Source: Methanospirillum stamsii (GTDB lineage Archaea; Halobacteriota; Methanomicrobia; Methanomicrobiales; Methanospirillaceae). From it: a stretch of DNA of 64,000 nucleotides. This document shows, in pieces, positions 1-8,820 of the stretch (position 1 is the stretch's first letter; the number at the start of each line of letters is the position of its first letter). The stretch spans positions 124,001 through 188,000 of the forward strand of contig NZ_QGMZ01000018.1 in NCBI RefSeq assembly GCF_003173335.1. The letters run 5' to 3'. A program made the position numbers and the translations under genes. The notes under the pieces were generated by a model. It searched no databases. It was given only the letters and a program-made list of their open reading frames with translations, and had not been told where the DNA came from.

Positions 1-39
1 TTTTGCGGGTAATCCTGATACACCGGAATATAGATTTTT

Positions 40-777
40 ATGGCCGATAATGTCAGTGACAAGGAAGCAGAGCGCTTGAAAAAGGAGGGGAACCAGTTTT
101 CGGCGAATCAGAAGTTCGAGGATGCAATCCGTTGTTATGAAAAGGCATCTTCATTAAACCCGGTTGATGAAGATATATATTTCCAAAAGGGCCTTGCTTT
201 CATGAACCTCATCAGGTACCAGGAAGCAGTCGAGGCTTTTGAGGAAGCTCTCCGATTAAACGATAAAGATGCCAGGTACTGGCTGTACATGGGCATCAAC
301 TACTTTTTCATGGGACGATACAGTAAAGCAATACCCTGCTTTAACATGGTACTCGAGATTGAACCCGGAAATCTGCATGCGTTAAGCAATAAAGGTTCGG
401 CACTTGCTGAAATTAACCGGCATGAAGAATCAATTCATTGTTTTGACCGTATGCTGGAACTTGTGCCCGGAGATGTCAATGCCCTGTTTAACAAGGGTAT
501 CAGCCTGCAGAAATTGAAAGATTACAAGTCCGCAGTCGGGTGTTTTAAAGAGATCCTGAAACAGGATTCACAGGATTCAGATGCCTGGTTTGAACTGGGC
601 AACTGTCTGGCCAGGACTGATAACTGTAAAGAAGCGATAAAATGTTACGACCGGGTTATCAGGATTGAACCAAACCATGCAGAAGTATATGATGCAAAGA
701 TCGAATGCCTGCGAAGTCTTGGATTCAATGATGAAGCAGAGGAACTGATTGCCAAACGTGAGATGGATGAATGGTGA
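40..777 (+). CDS. TPR-repeat protein
   Basis: A 245-residue protein built almost wholly of tetratricopeptide repeats. About six 34-residue units are visible, each with the typical small residue/Ala pattern and a closing Pro (for example the segment ending in SLNPVD and the later EIEPGN and RIEPNH). There is no signal peptide or membrane segment, so it is probably a cytosolic scaffold for protein-protein contacts. The ATG at 40 begins MADNVSDKEAERLKKEGNQF, directly before the first repeat. It sits 66 nt upstream of purA on the same strand, but a TATA-like stretch in that gap suggests purA has its own promoter. TPR proteins are abundant in methanogens and the partner cannot be inferred from sequence. 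Confidence 0.85.
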   Translation: MADNVSDKEAERLKKEGNQFSANQKFEDAIRCYEKASSLNPVDEDIYFQKGLAFMNLIRYQEAVEAFEEALRLNDKDARYWLYMGINYFFMGRYSKAIPCFNMVLEIEPGNLHALSNKGSALAEINRHEESIHCFDRMLELVPGDVNALFNKGISLQKLKDYKSAVGCFKEILKQDSQDSDAWFELGNCLARTDNCKEAIKCYDRVIRIEPNHAEVYDAKIECLRSLGFNDEAEELIAKREMDEW

Positions 778-843
778 TCACCATCTCCGATCATCTGTAA
801 ATCTAAATCTTTATTTCTCCCGCTATCCTATGCCATAGGTTGG

Positions 844-1857
844 ATGACTTGTACAATAATCGTAGGTGGTAACTTTGGTGATGAAGGGAAGGGAAAGATT
901 GTTTCCCATGTTGCTCACCAGGACTGCCCCACAATAATAACCCGGGGGGGTGTAGGACCGAATGCCGGTCATACCGTTATGGTCGGTGAGAAAAAGTTCG
1001 GCGTTAGGATGTGCCCTTCCGGATTTGTGTATCCTGATGCAAGGCTTATGATTGGGACCGGTGTCCTTGTAGACCCCCGTGTTTTAAAGCAGGAGATTGA
1101 TGTTCTCGGGGTAAAGGGGAGAATATTTTTAGATAACCGGTGTGCAATCATCGAAGAGTCACACATCCAGGAGGACAAAACAAACACGCACCTTTCCAAG
1201 AAGGTAGGTTCAACCGGAACCGGTTGTGGTCCGGCAAACCGGGACCGTGCTATGCGGGTTGCAAAGCTTGCGCGTGACATTCCTGAACTGAATGAATATC
1301 TGGTCGATGTACCACGAGAAGTAAACACTGCTCTTGATAAGGGAGAGAATGTTGTTATTGAAGGAACCCAGGGATTTGGGATTTCACTCTATTTTGGTTC
1401 GTATCCTTATGTAACCAGCAAGGACACCTGTGCTGCACAGATGGCTGCTGATAACGGAGTCGGGCCGACACGGGTTGATGACGTTATTGTGGTTTTTAAG
1501 GCGTTCCCCACAAGGGTGGGTGAAGGTCCGTTCTCAACCGAGATGACCAGTAAGCTGGCACATGAAATCGGGATACAGGAGTTTGGGACCGTTACCGGAC
1601 GTGAGCGACGTATAGGTAACTGGGATAGCGAAATGGCACGATATGCTGCGATGGTAAACGGTTGTACCCAGGCGGCGATTACCGGAATTGACCATGTGGA
1701 TCCCACCTGTTTTGGTGCGACTGAATTCTCCCAGCTTTCAAAAACCGCAAAGGATTTCCTCAAACAGGCCGAAGAAGATATCGGGGCACCGATAACACTC
1801 ATCTCTACCGGGCCCGAACTCTCTCAGATCATTGATATACGGGCTGAATACGAATGA
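844..1857 (+). CDS. purA: Adenylosuccinate synthetase
   Basis: Catalyses GTP-dependent condensation of IMP with aspartate to adenylosuccinate, the first committed step from IMP to AMP. The N-terminal GGNFGDEGKGKIVSH is the P-loop-like GDEGKGK signature, followed by GPNAGHTV and the STGTGCGPANRDRAMR region for IMP contact. At 337 residues it is the short archaeal form, about 90 residues less than bacterial PurA. The ATG at 844 places the signature 8 residues in. An AT-rich box near 805-815 lies about 30 nt upstream, so the transcript may have a very short leader. The stop overlaps the next gene by 4 nt, implying coupled translation. Confidence 0.96.
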   Translation: MTCTIIVGGNFGDEGKGKIVSHVAHQDCPTIITRGGVGPNAGHTVMVGEKKFGVRMCPSGFVYPDARLMIGTGVLVDPRVLKQEIDVLGVKGRIFLDNRCAIIEESHIQEDKTNTHLSKKVGSTGTGCGPANRDRAMRVAKLARDIPELNEYLVDVPREVNTALDKGENVVIEGTQGFGISLYFGSYPYVTSKDTCAAQMAADNGVGPTRVDDVIVVFKAFPTRVGEGPFSTEMTSKLAHEIGIQEFGTVTGRERRIGNWDSEMARYAAMVNGCTQAAITGIDHVDPTCFGATEFSQLSKTAKDFLKQAEEDIGAPITLISTGPELSQIIDIRAEYE

Positions 1858-2036
1858 AAAGAGAATTAAATGATATCCTCTGTTGTCCGGTCTGCAAAGG
1901 GGATCTGGAACTCGTGGTAACCGAAGAAAATGATGTGGAAATCCTGACCGGAGCCTTAATCTGCCATGCCTGCTCTGTCACCTACCCGATAGATGAAGGC
2001 ATTCCAAACCTTCTTCCCCAGAATACAACATCCTGA
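1854..2036 (+). CDS. Trm112-like zinc-binding protein
   Basis: A 60-residue protein of the Trm112/YcaR family. The visible core is DILCCPVCKGDLEL near the N-terminus, then ALICHACSVTYPIDEGIPNLLP, which is the family hallmark C-terminal segment. Four cysteines in two CxxC pairs should bind one zinc. In archaea, Trm112 is a hub that activates several methyltransferases acting on tRNA, rRNA and release factor. Its partner methyltransferase is not adjacent here. The start overlaps the end of purA by 4 nt (ATGA) and its stop overlaps the start of cbiB by 1 nt, so the three genes are probably co-transcribed. Confidence 0.88.
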   Translation: MKRELNDILCCPVCKGDLELVVTEENDVEILTGALICHACSVTYPIDEGIPNLLPQNTTS

Positions 2037-2956
2037 TGATACTCCAGATTCCTGTTCTTTTTTTATCTCTTATAGTTGACAGGGTAACTGGTGATCCAAA
2101 AACATCTCTGCATCCGGTAGCGCTCATTGGGAGGTGGATCGGTTGGTGGGGGCGGCCCTCACGGTATCCGGTCAGAATCCAGCGGGTCATCGGGATAGTC
2201 GGGTGGTTTTTAACTGTAATCCTGTTTTGTGCTCCTTTTTTTGTAATTCAGGTTTATGCTCCCTGGTACCTGTATCTGCTTATTGCTCCGTTTATGCTGA
2301 AGATCTGTTTTGCCATTCGGGCATTGGAGGAACATGCACAGGCTGTATCTGATGCTGTCTCCTCTGATGAGCGTGCCAGAAAGGCTTCAATGCTGGTGTC
2401 CCGGGATACTACTATCCTTGATGATGAGCATCTTCTCTCCGCAGCTTATGAATCAGTTGCAGAAAACCTCAATGACAGTATCATCGCCCCGTTATTCTGG
2501 TTCATATTACTAGGTCTTCCTGGTGCTGCTTTATACCGGGCGGTCAATACCATGGATGCCATGCTGGGATACCGGGATGAACGGAGATATCTTGGATGGT
2601 GGGCTGCACGAATGGATGATCTTTTTTCTTTCATTCCGGCCAGAATTTGCGGACTGGTGCTCCTGGTTGTCTATGCATGGAAAAGAAGACTCAAACCTGC
2701 TGTCAGAGTATTGAAACATGACCGGAAGAAACGTCCCGGTTTTAATGGGGGGATCCCGATGTCACTCATCGCTGGTGGAGAAGGAATTCAGTTTGAAAAA
2801 CCCGGCGTATATCTGATAGGAAAGAAGGAAAAGACGTTTCTTGAAGCAGGGCCTTCAATAATCCGGACCGTTCGGGAAACAACCCTTCTTTTTTGTTTTT
2901 TTGCTGCTGTCACGCTATTATTATGGGGCGGTGTATCCAATATATACGGAACATGA
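2036..2956 (+). CDS. cbiB: Adenosylcobinamide-phosphate synthase (CbiB/CobD type)
   Basis: An integral membrane enzyme of cobalamin synthesis that joins the aminopropanol side chain to adenosylcobyric acid. Recognised by [21 protein letters not shown] near the N-terminus, [17 protein letters not shown], and [25 protein letters not shown] in the middle, which are family signatures. Several hydrophobic segments span residues about 1-15, 55-90, 150-170, 205-225 and the C-terminus. At 306 residues it has the expected length. Translation is probably coupled to the Trm112-like gene upstream (TGATG overlap) and to pdxS downstream (ATGA overlap at 2953-2956). Methanogens need corrinoids for methyl transfer, which fits the genome. 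Confidence 0.93.
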   Translation: MILQIPVLFLSLIVDRVTGDPKTSLHPVALIGRWIGWWGRPSRYPVRIQRVIGIVGWFLTVILFCAPFFVIQVYAPWYLYLLIAPFMLKICFAIRALEEHAQAVSDAVSSDERARKASMLVSRDTTILDDEHLLSAAYESVAENLNDSIIAPLFWFILLGLPGAALYRAVNTMDAMLGYRDERRYLGWWAARMDDLFSFIPARICGLVLLVVYAWKRRLKPAVRVLKHDRKKRPGFNGGIPMSLIAGGEGIQFEKPGVYLIGKKEKTFLEAGPSIIRTVRETTLLFCFFAAVTLLLWGGVSNIYGT

Positions 2957-3849
2957 TACTTGAAGACCTCCGGTTCGGCACCGAACTAATTAAACGGGGA
3001 TTTGCTTCCATGCAGAAGGGAGGCGTAATAATGGACGTTGTTTCAGCCGAACAGGCCGGTATTGCAGAAGACGCAGGAGCTGTTGCAGTTATGGCACTTG
3101 AACGTGTTCCTGCTGATATCAGGGCTGCGGGTGGTGTTGCCCGGATGGCCGACCCGAAAAAGATAACTGAGATAATAGATACCGTCTCTATTCCGGTCAT
3201 GGGAAAGGCACGGATTGGTCATTTTGTTGAGGCACAGGTGCTTGAAGCACTTGGCGTTGATATGATTGACGAGTCAGAAGTGCTGACTCCTGCAGATGAA
3301 GAATACCATATCGATAAGACGAAGTTTACCGTCCCCTTTGTCTGTGGTGCAAGAAACCTTGGGGAAGCCCTGCGCAGGATAAATGAGGGAGCTGCCATGA
3401 TCCGGACGAAGGGAGAGGCCGGTACCGGAAATGTTGTTGAAGCAGTTCGGCACAATCGCACCATCCTGTCAGAGATAAGAAGACTCAAAGGGATGGAGGA
3501 GATTGAACTTGTCAAGAGGGCACGTGAACTTGAGGCTCCTGCTGAACTTGTCATTGAGACGGCTAAACGACAGCGGATTCCGGTGGTGAACTTTTCTGCC
3601 GGAGGTATTGCAACTCCTGCAGATGCAGCACTGATGATGCAGCTTGGCAGTGACGGAGTCTTTGTCGGTTCCGGTATCTTCAAGTCACAGCAGCCTGAGC
3701 TTATGGCAAAGGCAATTGTTGAAGCAGTAAATCACTGGAACGAACCAGCCGTGATTGCGGAGGTTTCAAAGGGTCTCGGAGATGCAATGAGAGGCCTTGA
3801 TGTTCATGCTCTTCCGCCCGATCAGGTGCTTCAAAACCGTGGCTGGTAA
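2953..3849 (+). CDS. pdxS: Pyridoxal 5'-phosphate synthase, PdxS subunit
   Basis: The synthase half of the ribose 5-phosphate-dependent vitamin B6 pathway. It condenses ribose 5-phosphate, glyceraldehyde 3-phosphate and ammonia to PLP. Signature segments are [20 protein letters not shown] at the N-terminus, [15 protein letters not shown], and [20 protein letters not shown], with the Schiff-base lysines in these regions. An upstream in-frame start would add 20 unrelated residues. I chose the ATG at 2953, which gives 298 residues, fits the family, and overlaps the cbiB stop as ATGA. The glutaminase partner pdxT follows with an 11-nt overlap. Confidence 0.96.
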   Translation: MILEDLRFGTELIKRGFASMQKGGVIMDVVSAEQAGIAEDAGAVAVMALERVPADIRAAGGVARMADPKKITEIIDTVSIPVMGKARIGHFVEAQVLEALGVDMIDESEVLTPADEEYHIDKTKFTVPFVCGARNLGEALRRINEGAAMIRTKGEAGTGNVVEAVRHNRTILSEIRRLKGMEEIELVKRARELEAPAELVIETAKRQRIPVVNFSAGGIATPADAALMMQLGSDGVFVGSGIFKSQQPELMAKAIVEAVNHWNEPAVIAEVSKGLGDAMRGLDVHALPPDQVLQNRGW

Positions 3850-4435
3850 TACTGCGATTGGTGTTCTGGCACTCCAGGGCAATGTATCTGAACACATCGG
3901 AGCCTTTGAGTCTGCAATTAAAGGTCTGGATCTGGACATTCCGGTAATTCCTATCCGGAAAGCGGATGAGATTCCTTCTCTTTTGGCCCTTGCGATACCT
4001 GGTGGTGAATCAACCACCATTATGCGACTTATTGACAAGAACCGGATGCGGGATGTTATCAGGGAATTTCAGGGAGGAATTTTTGCAACCTGTGCCGGGA
4101 TGGTATGTGCAGCCAGGAACCTCATAGATGAGACACGCTTTTCCCCCCTTGACCTGCTTGACATTACTGTCAGCAGGAACGCATTTGGAAGACAGCGGGA
4201 ATCTTTTGAAGCAGATCTCAAGATAACCGGGTTTGAGAAACCCTTTCATGCGGTTTTTATCAGGGCCCCAGTTATTACCAGCGCCGGATCTGATGTAACC
4301 GTCCTGGCTGAGATACCTCAGGGGATCGTCGCAGCCAGGCAGCAAAAAAAATTAATTTTATCCTTTCACCCGGAGATCAGTCATGACCTCCGGATGCATG
4401 AGTACTTCCTGAAAAAAGTGCTCTCTCTTTCCTGA
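3839..4435 (+). CDS. pdxT: Pyridoxal 5'-phosphate synthase glutaminase, PdxT subunit
   Basis: Class-I-like glutaminase that hydrolyses glutamine and channels ammonia to PdxS. Family motifs: [13 protein letters not shown] at the N-terminus, [10 protein letters not shown], the catalytic Cys in [10 protein letters not shown], and the His/Glu pair in [11 protein letters not shown] near the C-terminus. An upstream ATG in the same frame would add a 14-residue stretch lying entirely inside pdxS. The GTG at 3839 gives 198 residues, the usual length, so it is preferred. The gene overlaps pdxS by 11 nt and the two products form a 12:12 complex in characterised homologues. Confidence 0.94.
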   Translation: MAGNTAIGVLALQGNVSEHIGAFESAIKGLDLDIPVIPIRKADEIPSLLALAIPGGESTTIMRLIDKNRMRDVIREFQGGIFATCAGMVCAARNLIDETRFSPLDLLDITVSRNAFGRQRESFEADLKITGFEKPFHAVFIRAPVITSAGSDVTVLAEIPQGIVAARQQKKLILSFHPEISHDLRMHEYFLKKVLSLS

Positions 4436-5182
4436 TTATTTTGCTTTTCCCTGGTTTTTCACCGCTTCCATGGCGGCTTTTACCTTCTCCTCGTCACCAA
4501 GATAATAGTGCTTTATAGGTTTGAGGTTTGCATCAAGTTCGTACACCAGGGGGATTCCGGTTGGAATGTTCAGATCAGGGATATCTGCATCAGAGATCTG
4601 GTCAAGATGTTTGACTAAGGCCCGCAGGCTGTTTCCGTGAGCGGTGATGAGAACCTGTTTTCCTGATCTAACTGCCGGAGCAATCTCATCATTCCAGTAG
4701 GGGATAAATCGTGCAACGGTGTCTTTCAGGCACTCGGTCATAGGAAGGTCGCTTCTCTGAATCTCCTGGTACCGGCGGTGAAAGGCCGGATTGTCCTGGT
4801 CATCCGGGTTGTAGGCAGGTGGCGGGATATCATAACTTCTTCTCCAGATGTGTACCTGCTCCTCTCCGTACTTCTCCACCGTCTCGGTCTTATTAAGGCC
4901 AGTAAGAGCACCGTAATGTCGTTCATTAAGCCGCCAGGTCCTGATAACCGGCATCCACATAAGGTCCATCTCTTCCTGAATAAGCCAGAGTGTCCTGATA
5001 GCCCGTTTCAGAACTGATGTATATGCCATATCAAAATCAAGACCCTGCTCCCTGAGTGCTTTTCCGGCAGATCGTGCCTCTTCAATGCCCTGGGGAGAGA
5101 GATCAACATCACGCCAGCCGGTAAACCGGTTTTCCCGGTTCCAGAGGCTTTCTCCATGACGAATCAGAACCAGCGTATACAT
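4436..5182 (-). CDS. gpmA: 2,3-bisphosphoglycerate-dependent phosphoglycerate mutase
   Basis: Interconverts 3- and 2-phosphoglycerate in glycolysis/gluconeogenesis. The histidine-phosphatase signature [20 protein letters not shown] is at the N-terminus, with the second catalytic His in [16 protein letters not shown] and the family loop [15 protein letters not shown]. The 248-residue length matches bacterial GpmA. Many methanogens use the unrelated cofactor-independent ApgM, so a bacterial-type enzyme suggests transfer. The ATG at 5182 is preceded by AGGTGAT at a 5-nt spacing, a good ribosome-binding site. The gene ends directly against pdxT on the opposite strand. Confidence 0.95.
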   Translation of the reverse strand: MYTLVLIRHGESLWNRENRFTGWRDVDLSPQGIEEARSAGKALREQGLDFDMAYTSVLKRAIRTLWLIQEEMDLMWMPVIRTWRLNERHYGALTGLNKTETVEKYGEEQVHIWRRSYDIPPPAYNPDDQDNPAFHRRYQEIQRSDLPMTECLKDTVARFIPYWNDEIAPAVRSGKQVLITAHGNSLRALVKHLDQISDADIPDLNIPTGIPLVYELDANLKPIKHYYLGDEEKVKAAMEAVKNQGKAK

Positions 5183-5344
5183 GAATAATCACCTGAATGT
5201 TGGTACTACAACCGGTTAAAACTCTGTTAAATATTTCATGTCATCTTATTCCCAGGCATGATGATGATGATCCTCCCCGCGTAACCGCTCACGTTGGGTA
5301 TGGAGCATGTGAGAAATTTTGTGTAGCATGCTCATGAAACAAGT

Positions 5345-5362
5345 GTTGCAACCGGTTGCAAC
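5345..5362. promoter_or_regulatory. 18-bp perfect palindrome upstream of gpmA
   Basis: GTTGCAACCGGTTGCAAC is identical to its own reverse complement over all 18 positions. Its central octamer AACCGGTT recurs at 5210-5217, in the gpmA leader between the probable TATA box (AAATATTTA near 5226-5236) and the gene. A perfect palindrome plus a half-strength copy near the promoter is typical of a dimeric regulator's operator. A further inverted repeat, GAGCATG at 5303-5309 and CATGCTC at 5327-5333, lies between the two. No regulator gene adjoins it, so the bound factor is unknown. Confidence 0.4.
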
Positions 5363-5595
5363 TGTTTAAAACAATCGGTTATGGGAAATTAGTTATCATT
5401 TTATTATTTTTTTGAAAGTCCCCGTCTCATTAATAAACCAGATGCAACCACCGGAAAGTTTCTTGTTTATTCAGGGGAGAAGATTTGAGATTTCTTCACT
5501 GAATTAATGAGAAAATTCACTTGAATGGAGTTTCAGACTATTTTCCAGCGGTTTTATCTATATCGCTTATACACTGTTTCAGACAACACTTGTAT

Positions 5596-5812
5596 GTCAC
5601 AAAGAGACCTGCCTTAAACATCCGGGTAACCGGAAACCCAAGGCAGGATCTCTGTAGGTGAGTAGCGTTCAACATGTCCTCCTACAAATGTTGCATCCAT
5701 CTCATCTTGTAAAAGAAACATCCCCGGTCAGGAGGGGTGTTTCATGTCCTCCGGATTCTCCTCTCCTGACCAGAACCTAACTTCATCCGGCCGATGATAT
5801 GGCCGGTTTCCT
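5596..5812 (+). ncRNA. Candidate structured RNA or 5' leader with interleaved stems
   Basis: There is no coding potential here, but stems are dense. First, a 13-bp helix with one bulge (5603-5615 with 5640-5653) encloses an inner hairpin TCCGG-GTAA-CCGGA (5621-5634) capped by a GNRA-type tetraloop. Second, TGTAGG/CCTACA (5653-5658 with 5681-5686) interleaves with CAACAT/ATGTTG (5670-5675 with 5688-5693). Third, GAAACAtCCCC pairs with GGGGTGTTTC (5715-5725 with 5734-5743), and its whole 8-nt loop is complementary to 5764-5771. Fourth, CCGGCC/GGCCGG (5787-5792 with 5801-5806). A TATA-like TTATACA at 5567-5573 would place transcription start near 5596. It could be an independent RNA or the leader of the next gene. 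Confidence 0.5.
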
Positions 5813-5849
5813 CCTACTAACAACAAGAACAGTATTTATGGAGATAGAT

Positions 5850-6101
5850 ATGCTTCTACAAAGCAAGTTTGACACAACATATAATGAAAGACAGATCTGC
5901 CTGATGAATTACCTGAAAAATACTGTAAAACCTGGTGCAAATTTTTTCAAGTCTAAGTATATCGCCAAGGATACCGGCCTCTCTTCAAAAGAAGTTGGTA
6001 CGAATATGGCATTACTTGCTGAAATGTGTCATGAGTTTAAAATTGAACGGTACAGTTACTCCAATAGTACCACCTGGCTGATAACGGCATCCCAGATATA
6101 A
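5850..6101 (+). CDS. Small winged-helix-type protein (DUF7123-like)
   Basis: About 83 residues. It resembles small archaeal proteins, known to me mainly from haloarchaea as DUF7123, in the segment YIAKDTGLSSKEVGTNMALL followed by a C-terminal SYSNSTTWLI. The spacing of predicted helices and the closing beta segment suggest a winged-helix DNA- or RNA-binding fold. Three in-frame starts exist (5799, 5838, 5850). The ATG at 5850 is chosen because GGAG at 5840-5843 lies 6 nt before it. It sits just downstream of the multi-hairpin region and may be controlled by it. The family assignment is from memory and the function is unknown. Confidence 0.7.
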   Translation: MLLQSKFDTTYNERQICLMNYLKNTVKPGANFFKSKYIAKDTGLSSKEVGTNMALLAEMCHEFKIERYSYSNSTTWLITASQI

Positions 6102-6280
6102 ATCTATTTTTCCTCCTTCCTTTATTATATAGGTATGGACTTACTCCTCCTCTTACTTTCTTCCGATCTATTCCGGGTCTATTTCCGGAAATAAGTCCCG
6201 ATTATCCGTTTTTTAAAGAGTCATATCCTCTGATGTTGTAAATAAGTCAAAATGGGCTCTGATTAATTTTATCTCTATTA

Positions 6281-6375
6281 AAACCGATGCTGTAGATTGA
6301 CGGTAATGGTCTATTCTCGATAGGTACATGTTCAATGTGGGCGGGGTTGAGATCCTCCCTCTCCGTGCTTCTGTG
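6281..6375 (+). repeat. 95-bp dispersed element, copy A
   Basis: It matches 8821-8914. The first 25 nt align without gaps (AAACCGA at the start and GATTGACGGTA at the end). The last 27 nt (6349-6375, GAGATCCTCCCTCTCCG then GCTTCTGTG) differ at one base. The centre has the same length within 1 nt but a different sequence, and in each copy forms a short hairpin (here TCTAT 6310-6314 with ATAGG 6320-6324). Looser similarity extends upstream (ATATAAATCT, then a TTTCCGG stretch). The strand given is arbitrary. It could be a small RNA, a protein-binding element or a non-autonomous repeat. Confidence 0.55.
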
Positions 6376-6631
6376 GATGCATTTTTTAAAGAGATTTTAC
6401 TGGATATTTCTTTAAGAACTAGATATCCAGGAGTTATCTGGGTATATGCAGACTCCTGTGTGCATTGATTTCAAAAATTTATTCAATCCATGTGAGGGAG
6501 TTATTTATCGGGGATTAGGAAAGGGATAATCGGCATTTGAAAAGTTAAATCATATATATCTACTGAGAAAATTGGGATATCCATACCGCTCGGGTTCTCA
6601 CAATCCCCTCAATACTGGATGTATCTGATAA

Positions 6632-7165
6632 TCATCCTGTCAAATAGGCATTCAGCACAGCTGCCGGAGGATACTGAGAAAAGGCCTGTCGAAGACAGGA
6701 AGTGGTCAATGTAAGAAACTGGCCGATTCCTTCTGTATTGATCTTCCCATCCATTGTAAGAATAATATCTATGTGTAATAATTCTAACCGCCTGCCATAC
6801 GGGAGTTCTACGTAAAAGGGGTGGCCGTATTCATCCCACTGGAAGTTATAAAACGATTTATTCTGAGCCAGAGTTCCCATTTCATCAATAGATTGACAGG
6901 AATCAAGTGCAGTGATGAGTTCATCGATTTTTTCAGCACTATCCCCATAGAGTGTGAGATACGCCCTAATAAAATCAGAAAATCGATCTTCCAACAGGGA
7001 AGGGTTCACAAACCAGCAGAAATACTGTTCCTGATGATCCTCGGTAAAGAGTTCGAGTGGGTATAGAAAAGAGATCGCGGATTTGATCTGCGATAATTCA
7101 ACATCCTTATTGTCTTTTTTGACAAAGAGTGAAACTGTAAGGCCGGTTGCAAGATACTGTCCCAT
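6632..7165 (-). CDS. Hypothetical protein
   Basis: A 177-residue protein I do not recognise. It is acidic and soluble-looking, with no signal peptide or membrane segment, and contains many aromatic residues (for example YFCWFVNPSLL and FYNFQWDEYGHPFYVELPYG). The longer reading starts at a GTG at 7186. The ATG at 7165 (MGQYLATGLTVSLFVKK) is preferred because a TATA-like ATAATAAAA lies about 30 nt upstream, which would give a leaderless transcript. It stands alone between the dispersed element and the divergent MNT gene. Gaps on both sides are AT-rich and carry no other gene. Confidence 0.6.
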   Translation of the reverse strand: MGQYLATGLTVSLFVKKDNKDVELSQIKSAISFLYPLELFTEDHQEQYFCWFVNPSLLEDRFSDFIRAYLTLYGDSAEKIDELITALDSCQSIDEMGTLAQNKSFYNFQWDEYGHPFYVELPYGRRLELLHIDIILTMDGKINTEGIGQFLTLTTSCLRQAFSQYPPAAVLNAYLTG

Positions 7166-7251
7166 ATTTTTAAATATTGAATGCACGTTTTATTATTTCA
7201 ATGGGTCAGAAATATACAACGGTTTATTTTTTGTAAATCCAATATGGTACT

Positions 7252-7542
7252 ATGTATACGCTGGATATGGTCCGGTCACGGCGCAATGAAATTCTCAATA
7301 TTGCAGATAAATACCGGGTGAGTGACATCCGGATTTTTGGTTCAGTTGCACGTGGGTGTCAGGATGAGGCCTCTGATATTGATCTCCTTGTTCATCCAGG
7401 GCCAGGATTCTCTCTATTTCTCCATTCTGATCTCATGCATGAGCTTCAGGATCTTCTTGGTGTCCAGGTTCATGTTGTGAGTGATCGAGGACTCAGGCCT
7501 CGGGTATTTGATCAGGTGATGCGTGAGGCAGTTCCTTTATGA
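7252..7542 (+). CDS. MNT-type minimal nucleotidyltransferase (antitoxin)
   Basis: A 96-residue nucleotidyltransferase of the MNT family. The catalytic signature IRIFGSVARGCQDEASDIDLLV has GS and two Asp residues in the expected spacing. In characterised MNT-HepT pairs this protein neutralises the HEPN ribonuclease HepT by adding AMP to it. The gene overlaps the HepT-like reading frame by 4 nt, as is typical. That partner is frameshifted here, so the antitoxin may be a remnant without a functional toxin. No clear Shine-Dalgarno site precedes the ATG. Confidence 0.88.
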   Translation: MYTLDMVRSRRNEILNIADKYRVSDIRIFGSVARGCQDEASDIDLLVHPGPGFSLFLHSDLMHELQDLLGVQVHVVSDRGLRPRVFDQVMREAVPL

Positions 7543-7872
7543 GGGATGATCTTACTCGGATCGCTGATATTTTAGAGGCTATTCATCATATTGAAAGATA
7601 TCAACCTGCTGATTTTGATGAGTTTCTTGAGAATGAACTGATTCAGGTATGTTCTTCACTATATTCAAGAGATTGGAGAGGCATCAGCAGGTATCTCATC
7701 GGAATTTCGGAAGCAAAACCGTTCGATTCCCTGGAGGCAGATAGTGGATATGCGAAATCTGCTTGTTCATCAGTACTTTGGTGTTGATTTGAATGAGGTA
7801 TGGAATGCTGTGATATCTGATATTCCCTTCCTTAAGAAAGAGATTGAAGTTATACTGAGTGATAAACAATAA
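7539..7872 (+). pseudogene. HepT-like HEPN toxin, frameshifted
   Basis: The frame begins MRDDLTRIADILEAIHHIER, a HepT start, and follows the MNT gene with an ATGA overlap. Near 7648-7651 the family sequence moves to the +1 frame, continuing VLHYIQEIGEASAGISSEF and then MRNLLVHQYFGVDLNEVW, the RX4-6H HEPN active-site motif, to a TAA at 7870-7872. One extra base (or two missing) at the junction explains the break. Unshifted, the frame ends in unrelated sequence at 7787. It could be a true mutation or a sequencing error in a short region without a long homopolymer. Confidence 0.82.
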
Positions 7873-8004
7873 TCCTAAATCACAATCCAATTTGATTCTT
7901 TTTTATGTTAGCCTGCTCTATGAGTGGTATTCGAATCCATTCACATGGTCGTGCTAACTCCTCCTCTTGGATCTTCAGGGACAAAATATGAGATCCAGCA
8001 GTCC

Positions 8005-8662
8005 TGAATAATGGAAAACTGATCGTGCTTATTGAACAGGACATTGATACACCAATAGTAAAGGTTAAGGGTGCACTTGAGAACGGGGAGTTCGAAAGGA
8101 GTTAGAACAGGTATCCCTTCCACTCATGAAGAGCAGGCCCACCACAACTGAACTGTTCAAAAAGATGATTGAACCTGAAAAACAATTACCTGATGAAAGA
8201 CACTGAAACAAGGTTCGCGAATTTACCCTGTTATTATCAAACTAAATTGTCGATAAAGAAATACTGAATGAACTTTTAGAGGAGTTACGAATGTTGAAAG
8301 TGATTAAGGACGCTGAGGACAGAGGGAGAATAGAAGGAAGAGGAGATAATTATAACATCTGAAGACAAACCCGCAATTCAAAAAGCACATCATTCTCAAC
8401 AGGTTATGAGTCTTGATGAAGAAAACCGGCGACTCTATGAAGCTAGAGAGATGTTTCTTCATGATCAGGTACAAGAATGTATGAAGCGAAAGAGGAGGGA
8501 CTGCAAGAAGGGATGAAGAAGGGAATGGAGAAAGCAAAAGAAACCGTTGCAAAAAACCTCCTTTCCAAAGGTATGAATGATGAGTTTGTAATAGAAACAA
8601 CCGGTCTTGATCAAACAATCATCGATAAACTCAAAAAATCACTTCCCCTTCCCTCACAATAA
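8005..8662 (+). pseudogene. Decayed Rpn-family (PD-(D/E)XK) nuclease gene
   Basis: Fragments in several frames resemble the Rpn recombination-promoting nuclease/transposase-like family. GKLIVLIEQ near 8022-8048 matches the family's conserved GKLIVLIEHQS strand. VDKEILNELLEELRMLKVI near 8252-8310 and RRLYEAREMFLHDQVQ near 8430-8477 match the C-terminal helical part. EGLQEGMKKGMEKAKETVAK near 8499-8560 is the typical charged tail, ending at 8662. Several frameshifts and stops separate them, so the gene cannot be functional. These genes are often multicopy and mobile. The stretch 7873-8004 before it shows nothing I recognise. Confidence 0.7.
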
Positions 8663-8820
8663 TCCCTTAATTTACTCTCTTACTATCCCTGACCCCGGAT
8701 CCCCAATATAAATCTCGTTTATTTTCCGGATTTAAGGCTAATTCTCCCGTTTTCCAATCCAACACTCAAACCCGGTTATAATTTCCTCAAATTGCCCCTG
8801 GTTTCCCCATCCGGATGATG

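Noticed and set aside
969-1802. Long antisense frames inside purA and many other genes
   Set aside because: They are shadows of strongly conserved genes on the other strand, without coding features of their own.
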